The position numbers and the translations under genes are program-made. The notes beneath the pieces are model-generated. The model worked only from the letters and a program-made list of their open reading frames with translations. It was not told the origin of the DNA and searched no databases. This document shows, piece after piece, positions 1-6,233 of a DNA stretch of 7,780 nt (within the stretch, counting starts at the first letter, position 1; every line of letters begins with the position of its first letter). Origin of the DNA: Hyphomicrobiaceae bacterium UBA2767 (GTDB lineage: Bacteria; Pseudomonadota; Alphaproteobacteria; Rhizobiales; Methyloligellaceae); assembly GCA_002352635.1 (NCBI GenBank), contig DEIT01000184.1:5379-13158 (forward strand), given 5' to 3'.

Positions 1-1853
1 TCGTAGTCCATCTCCTCCTTCTCGTAAACTGCACCTCCGGTTTCCTTGTCGAATCCCGTCTGCACAGTCCTGGTGAGGACTTCGCCCCTCTCTTGCGCCT
101 CGCGAACGCGCTCATTGTAGCCGTTGATATTCCGTACGCCGAGTTTGGACATGCGCTTGTAGCGCTCCTCCATTTCCTTGACGGTCCACTTGAGCGCCAC
201 GACGGCCTTTTTTGGTTCAGTAACAACGGGTGCCAACAGGTGCGGAATGCCGTCATAGACCGAGAGCTCAAGCATCTTCGGATCAATCATGATGAACCTG
301 CACTTGCTCGGATCAAGGCGCTGCAGCAGTGAGAGTATCATCGTGTTGATGGCCACGGATTTGCCCGAGCCGGTGGTTCCCGCAACAAGTAAATGCGGCA
401 TGCGGGCGAGATCGACGTAAATCGGTTCGCCGCCGATATTCTTGCCCAGCGCAAGGGCGAGCTCGGTTTCGGTGTTGCCGAACTCATTTGCCTCGAACAA
501 CTCACGCAGGAACACAGTTTCACGCCGCGCATTCGGGAGCTCTATGCCGATCGCATTGCGACCGGGAATAACCGCGACACGGGCTGAAATCGCGCTCATG
601 GAACGGGCAATATCGTCGGCCAATCCAATCACGCGGGAGGATTTCGTGCCGGGCGCAGGTTCCAGTTCATACAGGGTCACGACCGGACCCGGACTGACAT
701 TTGTGATGTCACCCTTCACACCAAAATCCTGAAGCACCTCCTCAAGCAGCCGTGCGTTATCCTGCAAGACCTTATTGCTGATGCCGGAATTGCGCCGGGA
801 AGAGGGCGGCCGTTTCAAAAGCTTAACGGGTGGCAAGGCAAATGTTGCGGCGAGTGAAACAGCCTTCGCACGCGGCGCGATATGAATTATTTCCTTCGCG
901 GGTTCGGCGGGCGCGACGTCGTAGTTGTCCTCCGGCGCCTCATGGTTAGCACTGCGCGCTGTATTCAAAGTGGGCGTATTGGAATCCGCGAAAAACGGCT
1001 CGATACGGCCTGACGGATCCGTCTGCGTGGTCTCCTGCTCGCGGCGCAGGAACTTTGGCAGCGGATCCTCTTCCTCGGGGCCATTGAGGCCCGTAGGGTC
1101 GTATTCAGGTTCGTCTGTTTCGTAGTCGTCCTCCAGGCCGGTGTCCTCGCCCTTGTCCTTTCGGGAGAAGCGCTCAAGCGGCGAGGCGAATATGGCAAAC
1201 AATCCACCCAGCGCTCCCGCAACACGCTGGCCGAACGATTGGGCGCCGTGTTTCGGGGTTCCTCGCAGAGTTTCAAGGGTAGATCTCGAGATCCCGCAGG
1301 CAAACAGGATTGCAGCAACACCTGCAACCAACAGCAATGCGCCGGCAACAATCCTGCCCAGTCCACCGGGCAGCAAGGAGAGAACAAAACTCACCGCTGA
1401 AAGTGTGAGGTCTCCGGTGATGCCACCGAGGCCGTTCGGCAATGGCCAGTTGCCCGGTTCCGGAAGGACGGCCAGCCCGCCCGCCAAAGCAATAACGCCC
1501 GCAGGCCAAGCGGCCAGACGCCATTTGGCGCGAGCGGGAATCTCTCCCAGCGCAATATGTCTCCCCCAGGCAGCCAGCGGGAGAAACAGGGCAATCGAGC
1601 ACAGTCCAACGATCTGCATCGACAGATCGGCAGTGATCGCACCCCAGTTGGCAAGCCAGTTTGCGGGGGTCCCGCGCGTTGCATTGTTCAGACTTGGGTC
1701 GTGGATCGACCAGCTTGCAAGGCTTGCCCAGGCGGTGATCGCAAGGGCGAAAAGCCCCGCTCCCGCAACCCACCAGGCGGTACGCTTCAATCCGCTCTCG
1801 AACGCGCCGGGTAGCAGCTTCCTGCGGTCAGCGCTGGTGCCTGTCAGTGCCAC
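1..1853 (-). CDS. ftsK: FtsK DNA translocase, N-terminal two thirds (C-terminus beyond window)
   Basis: Septum-anchored, ATP-driven DNA pump that clears and aligns chromosome termini (dif sites) during division and activates XerCD. The minus frame is open for about 617 codons and runs off the left edge. A GTG start at 1853 is chosen because an in-frame TGA lies at 1874-1872, a purine-rich AGGGG-like stretch precedes it, and the next in-frame Met is only near residue 79. The N-terminus carries about four membrane segments (roughly residues 25-45, 75-97, 113-131, 165-187) with a periplasmic SWSIHDPSLNNAT stretch typical of FtsK. A polar, acidic linker follows (about 190-357). The motor alpha domain starts near 358, and the Walker A motif GTTGSGKS is at 492-499. 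The family motif RFIMIDPKMLELSVYDG follows at 519-535. Walker B, the rest of the motor and the DNA-reading gamma domain are outside the window, so integrity cannot be judged. It begins 13 bp after the aminotransferase and is probably co-transcribed with it. The linker is much shorter than in E. coli, which is common in this class. Confidence 0.96.
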   Translation of the reverse strand, partial: MALTGTSADRRKLLPGAFESGLKRTAWWVAGAGLFALAITAWASLASWSIHDPSLNNATRGTPANWLANWGAITADLSMQIVGLCSIALFLPLAAWGRHIALGEIPARAKWRLAAWPAGVIALAGGLAVLPEPGNWPLPNGLGGITGDLTLSAVSFVLSLLPGGLGRIVAGALLLVAGVAAILFACGISRSTLETLRGTPKHGAQSFGQRVAGALGGLFAIFASPLERFSRKDKGEDTGLEDDYETDEPEYDPTGLNGPEEEDPLPKFLRREQETTQTDPSGRIEPFFADSNTPTLNTARSANHEAPEDNYDVAPAEPAKEIIHIAPRAKAVSLAATFALPPVKLLKRPPSSRRNSGISNKVLQDNARLLEEVLQDFGVKGDITNVSPGPVVTLYELEPAPGTKSSRVIGLADDIARSMSAISARVAVIPGRNAIGIELPNARRETVFLRELFEANEFGNTETELALALGKNIGGEPIYVDLARMPHLLVAGTTGSGKSVAINTMILSLLQRLDPSKCRFIMIDPKMLELSVYDGIPHLLAPVVTEPKKAVVALKWTVKEMEERYKRMSKLGVRNINGYNERVREAQERGEVLTRTVQTGFDKETGGAVYEKEEMDY

Positions 1854-1866
1854 GTTTCCCCTACCC

Positions 1867-3072
1867 TCACGTCAATGTCGCAACGATGCGTGCAAGCGCG
1901 TCTTCGGTGGTCGCCAAATCGTCGACCATCGCCACACGAATGAAGTTCTCGCCCGGATTTGTGCCGTCCGCCCCGTCGCGCGCGAGATAGCTTCCAGGCA
2001 ACACTTTGACACCACAGCCTTTCCAAAGTGTTTTCACGACCGATTCACTGTCGCCATAGTCCCCTATGTCGAGCCAGAGAAAGAAACCGCCCTCAGGACG
2101 GCGGTAGCCGTAGCGGTTGCCCAAAATCCGGTCAGCCGCGTCGAATTTTTCGCGGTACATGGCGCGGTTGGCCTCCACATGCTCCTCATCGGCCAGAATT
2201 CTGGCGCATGCATGCTGAATCGGGACAGGCAATTGAGGTGCCGTTACGTTGCGGAATGAGGCAAATGCATCGATGAATTCGGGATCGCCTGTGCAATATC
2301 CAGCGCGCAAACCGGGCAGGTTCGAGCGCTTCGACAGGGATTGCATAGAGATGACATTTGCCAGACTGCCGGTATGCTGCCAGGCGGTCTCAAGCGCCCC
2401 TGGGGGCGGGTTGCGTGTGTAGATTTCCGAGTAGCATTCGTCTGCCAAAAGCAGAAAATCATGCGCCCGGGCAAGCTCCAGGGCACGCAAAAGGTATGAC
2501 TCGCTTGCCACCGTACCTTGCGGGTTGGAGGGAGAGCAAAGGAACAGGGCAACCGTGCGCTTCCACAGGCTTTCATCAACACCGTTGAGATCAGGAAGGA
2601 ATCCCGTGTGAGAATCAGCGTTGAGCAGCACGAGCTCCGCACCCGATACGCCCGCCGCCGCATAGGTATGGTAGAACGGGTTGGGAACCAGGATTGCCGG
2701 ATTTTCGATTTCAAGGCGGCGGGATCGAGCGGCAAAGGTCACATAGAATAACCCTTCGCGTGTGCCTGCCAGTGGGATAATTCCCAATGTTTTACCATCC
2801 AGACCAGCCAGCGCCGGATAGCGTCGTGCGAGCCAATCAGCCACGGCGGCGCGGAATTCTTTCGTGCCACGGATTGCGGGATACTTCCCGAACCCTTCGG
2901 CTGCCTCGCCAAGCGCCTCCATCAGAAAGTCGGGCATCGGATGGCGCGGCTCGCCGATTGTCAGATCGATGACTTGTGCACCAGGTTCCATGTCATGAAG
3001 AAGTTTGTCCAGCCGTGCGAACGGTGAGGTGGGCATCTGGAATTGAGATTGGGCCGGACTGAACTTGGACAT
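1867..3072 (-). CDS. DapC-like class I/II aminotransferase (probable succinyldiaminopimelate transaminase)
   Basis: PLP-dependent fold-type I aminotransferase of 401 residues, cytosolic. Visible active-site elements are the SPSNPQG motif (Asn183), the LLADECYSEIY motif (Asp211, which pairs with the PLP pyridine nitrogen; Tyr214), the Schiff-base lysine Lys248 in SLSKRSNLPGLRAGY, and Arg379 in NFIRVAM, which grips the substrate carboxylate. The SLSKRSN-LPGLR-G form of the lysine motif is, from memory, typical of DapC (N-succinyl-LL-diaminopimelate aminotransferase, lysine and peptidoglycan branch). Substrate cannot be proved from sequence, and a general aspartate or aromatic aminotransferase is the alternative. 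The start is taken as ATG 3072 (MSKFSPAQ). The frame can be extended to a TTG at 3105, adding 11 residues (MGRSLTQSNSS) unlike the usual N-terminus, but neither start has a strong ribosome binding site. The stop lies 13 bp before ftsK. A CtrA-type box lies about 80 bp upstream. Confidence 0.9.
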   Translation of the reverse strand: MSKFSPAQSQFQMPTSPFARLDKLLHDMEPGAQVIDLTIGEPRHPMPDFLMEALGEAAEGFGKYPAIRGTKEFRAAVADWLARRYPALAGLDGKTLGIIPLAGTREGLFYVTFAARSRRLEIENPAILVPNPFYHTYAAAGVSGAELVLLNADSHTGFLPDLNGVDESLWKRTVALFLCSPSNPQGTVASESYLLRALELARAHDFLLLADECYSEIYTRNPPPGALETAWQHTGSLANVISMQSLSKRSNLPGLRAGYCTGDPEFIDAFASFRNVTAPQLPVPIQHACARILADEEHVEANRAMYREKFDAADRILGNRYGYRRPEGGFFLWLDIGDYGDSESVVKTLWKGCGVKVLPGSYLARDGADGTNPGENFIRVAMVDDLATTEDALARIVATLT

Positions 3073-3153
3073 GGAACTGTTACTTTGCGTCAGACTGCGC
3101 CCCAAGGCCGTTAGGGGGAATACTGGATTCAGCTTAGGTTAGGTGAGAACTGG

Positions 3154-3168
3154 TTAAGGCCTCATTAA
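3154..3168 (-). promoter_or_regulatory. Candidate CtrA-binding box upstream of aminotransferase-ftsK
   Basis: Read on the minus strand the sequence is TTAATGAGGCCTTAAC, an exact match to the full CtrA consensus TTAA-N7-TTAAC. It lies between the amtB terminator and the aminotransferase start, centred about 90 bp upstream of ATG 3072. A GANTC site (CcrM methylation motif) is nearby at 3126-3130. I found no second paired TTAA-N7-TTAA in the window. CtrA is the conserved cell-cycle master regulator of alphaproteobacteria, and ftsK is a division gene, so the site makes biological sense. No convincing -10 box is visible at the right distance, so activation or repression cannot be told. Confidence 0.5.
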
Positions 3169-3178
3169 TACTTTCACC

Positions 3179-3204
3179 ATTTCCGGCCCCTCTTTCCCGG
3201 AAAT
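3179..3204. repeat. Perfect 8-bp inverted repeat (ATTTCCGG / CCGGAAAT)
   Basis: ATTTCCGG at 3179-3186 and CCGGAAAT at 3197-3204 are perfect inverted arms around a 10-nt spacer. There is no T-run on either strand, so it is not a standard intrinsic terminator. It sits just beyond the amtB terminator and beside the CtrA-type box. It could be a second hairpin at the operon end, or an operator for the aminotransferase promoter. Function unknown. Confidence 0.4.
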
Positions 3205-3209
3205 CCGGC

Positions 3210-3245
3210 AAAAAAAGACCCGGATGCCAAAAAGCAACCGGGTCT
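3210..3245 (-). terminator. Rho-independent terminator of glnK-amtB
   Basis: On the minus strand an 8-bp GC-rich stem AGACCCGG/CCGGGTCT (3238-3245 with 3216-3223) is extended, after one A/A mismatch, by a 3-bp TGC/GCA stem closing a 6-nt loop. It is followed by a run of seven T residues (3216-3210, the first one in the stem). It lies about 75 bp beyond the amtB stop in the right orientation, so it very likely ends the glnK-amtB transcript and insulates the aminotransferase-ftsK unit. Confidence 0.85.
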
Positions 3246-3319
3246 GTTCTTAAGAGGTGGCCGATGAGGCTAACGCCTGGCCCCTCCCAGCGCGGAAGTA
3301 ACGTTTCCCTCACTTGAGG

Positions 3320-4612
3320 TCACTGAACAACCTCTCCGTGAAGATTGATATCCAGGCCTTCGACCTCGACGTTTTGTTCCACGCGCAGGCCGACGATGAG
3401 GTCGATCACTTTGAGGATCACGAAGGTCCCGATCGCCGACCAGGCAATTGTCGCCAGGATCCCTTTAATCTGAATGAAAACCTGGCTCATGCTGCCTGCG
3501 GTTCCGCCAATTGCTTCGACGGCGAACCAACCGGTCAGAATTGCGCCAACAATGCCGCCGACGCCGTGGATGCCGAACACGTCAAGCGAGTCGTCATATC
3601 CGAGCGCCGGCTTCAATTTCACCGCTGCAAAGAAGCAGACGGCGCCGGCTGCAATACCAATGAAGAGCGCGCCCATCGGATCGACAAACCCTGAAGCCGG
3701 TGTAATCGCCACAAGGCCGGCTACGGCGCCTGAAATTATGCCGAGCACGCTTGGTTTCTTGAGCACGATCCATTCGATGAACATCCAGGTCAGTGCCGCC
3801 GCCGCTGTACAGATCTGCGTGACAGCCATTGCCATACCGGCAGCGCCGTCGGCAGCGACTGCTGATCCCGCGTTAAAACCAAACCAGCCGACCCAAAGAA
3901 GTGACGCGCCGATAACACTCAGGACGAGGTTGTGCGGCGCCATGTTCTCGCTACCGTAATTGTGTCGTTTTCCGATCACGAGAGCTGCGACGAGGCCGGC
4001 AATTCCGGAATTGATGTGAACGACCGTTCCACCGGCGAAGTCGAGCACGCCGTCGTCGGCAAGAAATCCGCCGCCCCATACCCAGTGGGTAATGGGCGCA
4101 TAGACAATCAGCACCCAGGCGCCGAGGAACAGCAGCAATGCCGAGAATTTCATTCGGTCTGCGACCGCGCCGCATATCAGGGCCGGTGTAATGATGGCGA
4201 AGGTCATCTGGAATGTCATGAAGACCGATTCCGGAATGGTGCCGCTCAATGTGTCCTTGCCGATACCCGCCAGGAACATCTTCGAAAAGCCGCCGACATA
4301 GGCGTTCAGGCTGCCGCCATCGGTGAAGGCGAGCGAATATCCAACGATCATCCAGAGCACCGACATCAAACAGCAGACGGCAAAGCTTTGCATGACTGTC
4401 GCCAAAACGTTCTTTTTCCGGACCATGCCGCCGTAAAACAGCGCGACGCCCGGAATTGTCATCATGAGCACCAGAGCGGTTGACGTGAGCATCCACGCTG
4501 TATCTCCGGCGCTGAGTTTCGGTTCGTCCTGCGCGATTGCGGGTCCAGCGAACGCAGCCAGAAAAACGGCCACGCTCGAAAGCGCCGCAAGCAGGTTGCG
4601 AGTTCCAGTCAT
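3320..4612 (-). CDS. amtB: Ammonium transporter AmtB
   Basis: Trimeric inner-membrane ammonium channel of the Amt/Mep/Rh family, 430 residues, taking up NH4+/NH3 under nitrogen limitation. Residues 1-27 look like a cleavable signal peptide (hydrophobic core, AIA before QDE), followed by about eleven hydrophobic membrane segments. By motif alignment, from memory, all key E. coli AmtB residues are kept at a constant offset of +31: the phenylalanine gate Phe138 and Phe246, ammonium-site Trp179 and Ser250, structural Asp191 in LDFAGGTVVH, and the twin pore histidines His199 and His349 (DVFGIHGVGG). The cytoplasmic tail (about 408-430) is where GlnK normally docks. ATG 4612 follows a GGGGG stretch with a spacer of six, a modest ribosome site. 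The gene lies 33 bp after glnK and is almost certainly co-transcribed with it. A strong terminator follows. Confidence 0.97.
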   Translation of the reverse strand: MTGTRNLLAALSSVAVFLAAFAGPAIAQDEPKLSAGDTAWMLTSTALVLMMTIPGVALFYGGMVRKKNVLATVMQSFAVCCLMSVLWMIVGYSLAFTDGGSLNAYVGGFSKMFLAGIGKDTLSGTIPESVFMTFQMTFAIITPALICGAVADRMKFSALLLFLGAWVLIVYAPITHWVWGGGFLADDGVLDFAGGTVVHINSGIAGLVAALVIGKRHNYGSENMAPHNLVLSVIGASLLWVGWFGFNAGSAVAADGAAGMAMAVTQICTAAAALTWMFIEWIVLKKPSVLGIISGAVAGLVAITPASGFVDPMGALFIGIAAGAVCFFAAVKLKPALGYDDSLDVFGIHGVGGIVGAILTGWFAVEAIGGTAGSMSQVFIQIKGILATIAWSAIGTFVILKVIDLIVGLRVEQNVEVEGLDINLHGEVVQ

Positions 4613-4645
4613 TTCAAACCCCCAAAAATACGTAAGTGATTGGAA

Positions 4646-4984
4646 TTACAGCGCATCAGCATCTTTTTCCCCTGTGCGGATGCGAATGGTTTTTTCGATC
4701 GGTCCGACAAAGATTTTGCCGTCGCCGATCTGACCGGTCTTGGCAGCCTTGATGATTGCCTCGGTCGCTTTGGCGGCAAGTTTTGATGGTACGACCACCT
4801 CAATTTTGACTTTGGGGAGAAAATTCACGGCGTATTCAGCGCCGCGGTAAATCTCCGTATGGCCCTTCTGGCGTCCGTAACCCTTAACTTCCGATACCGT
4901 CATGCCTTCAAGCCCGAGTTCGGTGAGTGCCTCGCGCACTTCGTCCAGCTTGAACGGTTTGATGACGGCTGTGATGATTTTCAT
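4646..4984 (-). CDS. glnK: PII nitrogen regulatory protein GlnK
   Basis: PII signal protein of 112 residues, full length for the family. It forms a cytosolic trimer that senses 2-oxoglutarate and ATP/ADP, is uridylylated when nitrogen is short, and blocks AmtB when ammonium returns. Tyr51, the uridylylation site, lies in the T-loop signature YRGAEYAVNF (46-55). Gln39 and the B-loop TGQIGDGKIFVGP (83-95, with Lys90) form the ATP and 2-oxoglutarate pocket, and the C-loop arginines Arg101 and Arg103 are present. It is called GlnK rather than GlnB because of the amtB linkage. ATG 4984 is supported by a GGAGAG ribosome site at 4997-4992 with a 7-nt spacer. A sigma-54-type promoter candidate lies about 110-125 bp upstream, implying NtrC control and a leader of about 99 nt. 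Confidence 0.97.
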   Translation of the reverse strand: MKIITAVIKPFKLDEVREALTELGLEGMTVSEVKGYGRQKGHTEIYRGAEYAVNFLPKVKIEVVVPSKLAAKATEAIIKAAKTGQIGDGKIFVGPIEKTIRIRTGEKDADAL

Positions 4985-5017
4985 TCGTCAGCTCTCCGTG
5001 AATTGCGCGTCACTATG

Positions 5018-5036
5018 GGCTTTTGAAAGCCTTTTT
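5018..5036. repeat. Hairpin in the glnK leader, terminator-like on the plus strand
   Basis: GGCTT (5018-5022) and AAGCC (5027-5031) form a 5-bp stem around TTGA, followed on the plus strand by five T residues (5032-5036). As a plus-strand terminator it would face no plus-strand gene and could only stop antisense transcription. In the glnK mRNA it would be a small hairpin about 35 to 50 nt before the start codon. The stem is short, so this is tentative. Confidence 0.3.
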
Positions 5037-5093
5037 GGGCGCGCACGGTTTTCCTTCAACCCCGAGCCAAATGCTCGCGATCGGGTAAAGAGA

Positions 5094-5110
5094 CTCAAAC
5101 CTCGTGCCAG
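5094..5110 (-). promoter_or_regulatory. Candidate sigma-54 (RpoN) promoter of glnK-amtB
   Basis: On the minus strand CTGGCACGAGGTTTGAG matches the RpoN consensus YTGGCACGRNNNTTGCW at every fixed position of the -24 block and at the TTG of the -12 block, with correct spacing. The deviation is at -12 and after it, where GC-W reads GA-G. Transcription would start near 5083, giving a leader of about 99 nt before glnK ATG 4984. Known biology agrees: glnK-amtB operons are classic NtrC/RpoN targets. Confidence 0.65.
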
Positions 5111-5130
5111 TTTTTAGGAAAAGTTGTAAT

Positions 5131-5143
5131 GCATTGATTATGC
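5131..5143. repeat. Palindrome GCAT-N5-ATGC upstream of the glnK promoter
   Basis: GCAT at 5131-5134 and ATGC at 5140-5143 are inverted around TGATT, about 48 to 60 bp upstream of the inferred glnK start site. Spacing does not fit the NtrC consensus (GCAC-N7-GTGC). It could be a degenerate enhancer half-pair or chance. Confidence 0.25.
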
Positions 5144-5185
5144 GTCACTAATTATACGACTGCTTTGCTCAAAGACGGCAATCCA

Positions 5186-5199
5186 TGCAATGTGTTGCA
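5186..5199. repeat. Palindrome TGCAA-N4-TTGCA, possible enhancer element
   Basis: TGCAA (5186-5190) and TTGCA (5195-5199) are perfect inverted arms around TGTG. The site lies about 104 to 117 bp upstream of the inferred sigma-54 start, where NtrC enhancers usually sit, and it has the TGCA cores of NtrC sites. However, its 6-bp core spacing is shorter than the 9 bp in the usual TGCA-N9-TGCA. Read as a protein-binding palindrome of unknown owner. Confidence 0.35.
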
Positions 5200-5225
5200 C
5201 AAAATAGCAGCTAAGGGGAGGATTC

Positions 5226-5240
5226 GCCTAAAAAATAGGC
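5226..5240 (-). terminator. Weak hairpin after tesB
   Basis: GCCTA (5226-5230) and TAGGC (5236-5240) form a 5-bp stem around a 5-nt loop, starting 16 bp beyond the tesB stop. On the minus strand the T residues fall in the loop and no T-run follows the stem, so it is a poor intrinsic terminator. It is listed because it is the only structure seen at the tesB 3' end. Confidence 0.2.
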
Positions 5241-5256
5241 AGGTTCGTGCGAGTCG

Positions 5257-6120
5257 CTACTTGTCTCGCATTTCGCGGATCAGCCCTTCTTGTGCGACCG
5301 AGGCAACAAGGACGCCCTCGGGGGTAAAAATGCTGCCCCGACAAAATCCTCGGGCCCCGTGCGCAGCCGGGCTGTCCATGGTGTATAGCAACCAATTGTC
5401 GGCTCTGCAGGGACGGTGGAACCACATGGCATGGTCCAGGCTTGCGAGCATCAGGTCTGGGTCAAAGAGCAGGCGACCGTGAACAATAAGAGCGGTATCA
5501 AGCAGTGAGAAATCCGACGCATAGGCGAGGGCGCATTGATGGAGTGCGGGATCGTCAGGGAGTTCGTCGGTTGCGCGTATCCATATAGACTGCATGGGTT
5601 CGCGCTTTTTCTGGGAAAAAAAGCGCGATGTGTCTACCGGGCGCAATTCGATGGGTCTCTCACGCTCAAAATATTTTTTTATGTTTTCCGGCATCTGATC
5701 GAGGAGCTTTTCCTTAATGTCGTTGAGGCTCTCCAGTTCTTCCGGCTTTGGTACATCCGGCATCTCGAACTGATGATCAAATCCTTCTTCCTCCAGGTGA
5801 AAAGAAACCGACATCGAGAAGATCGCATGGCCATGCTGGATGGCGACGACGCGGCGGGTGTTGAAGCTTCGACCATCCCTGATCCTGTCGACCTCGTAGA
5901 TGATCGGGACGGCAGGGTCGCCTGGACGCATGAAATAGGCATGAAGCGAATGTGCCATGCGCTTGTCGACGGTACGCTCGGCAGCTACCAGAGCCTGGCC
6001 GATAACCTGCCCGCCAAACACCCGCTGCCAGCCATCCTGGGGGCTGCGTCCGCGAAACAGGTTGTGTTCGAGCTGCTCCAGATCGAGTATGGAGAGAAGA
6101 CGTTTGACTGCGCTGACCAT
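5257..6120 (-). CDS. tesB: Acyl-CoA thioesterase II
   Basis: Cytosolic double hot-dog thioesterase of 287 residues (E. coli TesB is about the same length) that hydrolyses medium- and long-chain acyl-CoA to free fatty acid and CoA, acting as an overflow valve for beta-oxidation. The N-terminal half holds the family motif RVFGGQVIGQAL (33-44), followed by HSLHAYFMRPGD (57-68). By alignment from memory, the catalytic triad of the C-terminal hot-dog is Asp203 (YASDFSLLD), Ser227 in ASLDHAMWFH where E. coli has Thr228, and Gln277 in ASVAQEGLIR. The Thr-to-Ser change keeps the hydroxyl. ATG 6120 has an AGAGG ribosome site with a 7-nt spacer. The gap of 272 bp to glnK, which holds a separate promoter, suggests tesB is not part of the glnK operon. 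Confidence 0.96.
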   Translation of the reverse strand: MVSAVKRLLSILDLEQLEHNLFRGRSPQDGWQRVFGGQVIGQALVAAERTVDKRMAHSLHAYFMRPGDPAVPIIYEVDRIRDGRSFNTRRVVAIQHGHAIFSMSVSFHLEEEGFDHQFEMPDVPKPEELESLNDIKEKLLDQMPENIKKYFERERPIELRPVDTSRFFSQKKREPMQSIWIRATDELPDDPALHQCALAYASDFSLLDTALIVHGRLLFDPDLMLASLDHAMWFHRPCRADNWLLYTMDSPAAHGARGFCRGSIFTPEGVLVASVAQEGLIREMRDK

Positions 6121-6178
6121 TCGCTGCCTCTGTTGGTTTCAGTGAGTTGGGATGAAGTATGCCTGAACGTCGGAACCC

Positions 6179-6207
6179 ATGAGGCGGACCCGGGAGCTAG
6201 CTGTCAA
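6179..6207 (-). promoter_or_regulatory. Candidate sigma-70-type promoter of tesB
   Basis: On the minus strand a perfect TTGACA -35 box (6207-6202) is followed, after 17 bp, by CCTCAT (6184-6179) as a weak -10 box. The leader would be about 50 nt to tesB ATG 6120. Alphaproteobacterial promoters often have a good -35 and a poor -10. The -35 lies only 26 bp before the divergent hydroxylase start, so the two genes may share control. Confidence 0.4.
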
Positions 6208-6233
6208 GTTGAAGGACGCAGGTTACAGTCAGT

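Noticed and set aside
282..290. IMID at FtsK residues 521-524 as the Walker B motif
   Set aside because: This is the conserved FIMIDPKMLEL segment; the FtsK Walker B (hydrophobic run then DE-ADL) comes later, beyond the left edge.
1141..2259. A 372-codon open frame on the plus strand, antisense to ftsK and the aminotransferase
   Set aside because: Its translation is low-complexity (Pro, Ala, Arg rich), has no recognisable domain, and crosses two well-supported minus-strand genes. Long antisense frames are common opposite GC-rich coding DNA.
3073..3105. TTG start at 3105 for the aminotransferase, adding 11 residues
   Set aside because: The extension is polar, does not resemble the usual N-terminus, has no clear ribosome site, and an ATG with a family-like beginning follows at 3072.
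3308..3319. CCTCA-CT-TGAGG palindrome directly after the amtB stop
   Set aside because: The 2-nt centre is too small for a stable hairpin of this length and no T-run follows; the real terminator is further on at 3210-3245.
3932..4483. A 183-codon plus-strand frame opposite amtB
   Set aside because: Wholly antisense to amtB, whose pore residues and membrane segments are all intact; the frame has no domain and no sensible start signal.
5165..5181. TTGC-N9-GCAA as an NtrC enhancer before glnK
   Set aside because: Spacing differs from the NtrC consensus by two bases and the arms are only 4 bp; chance is likely.
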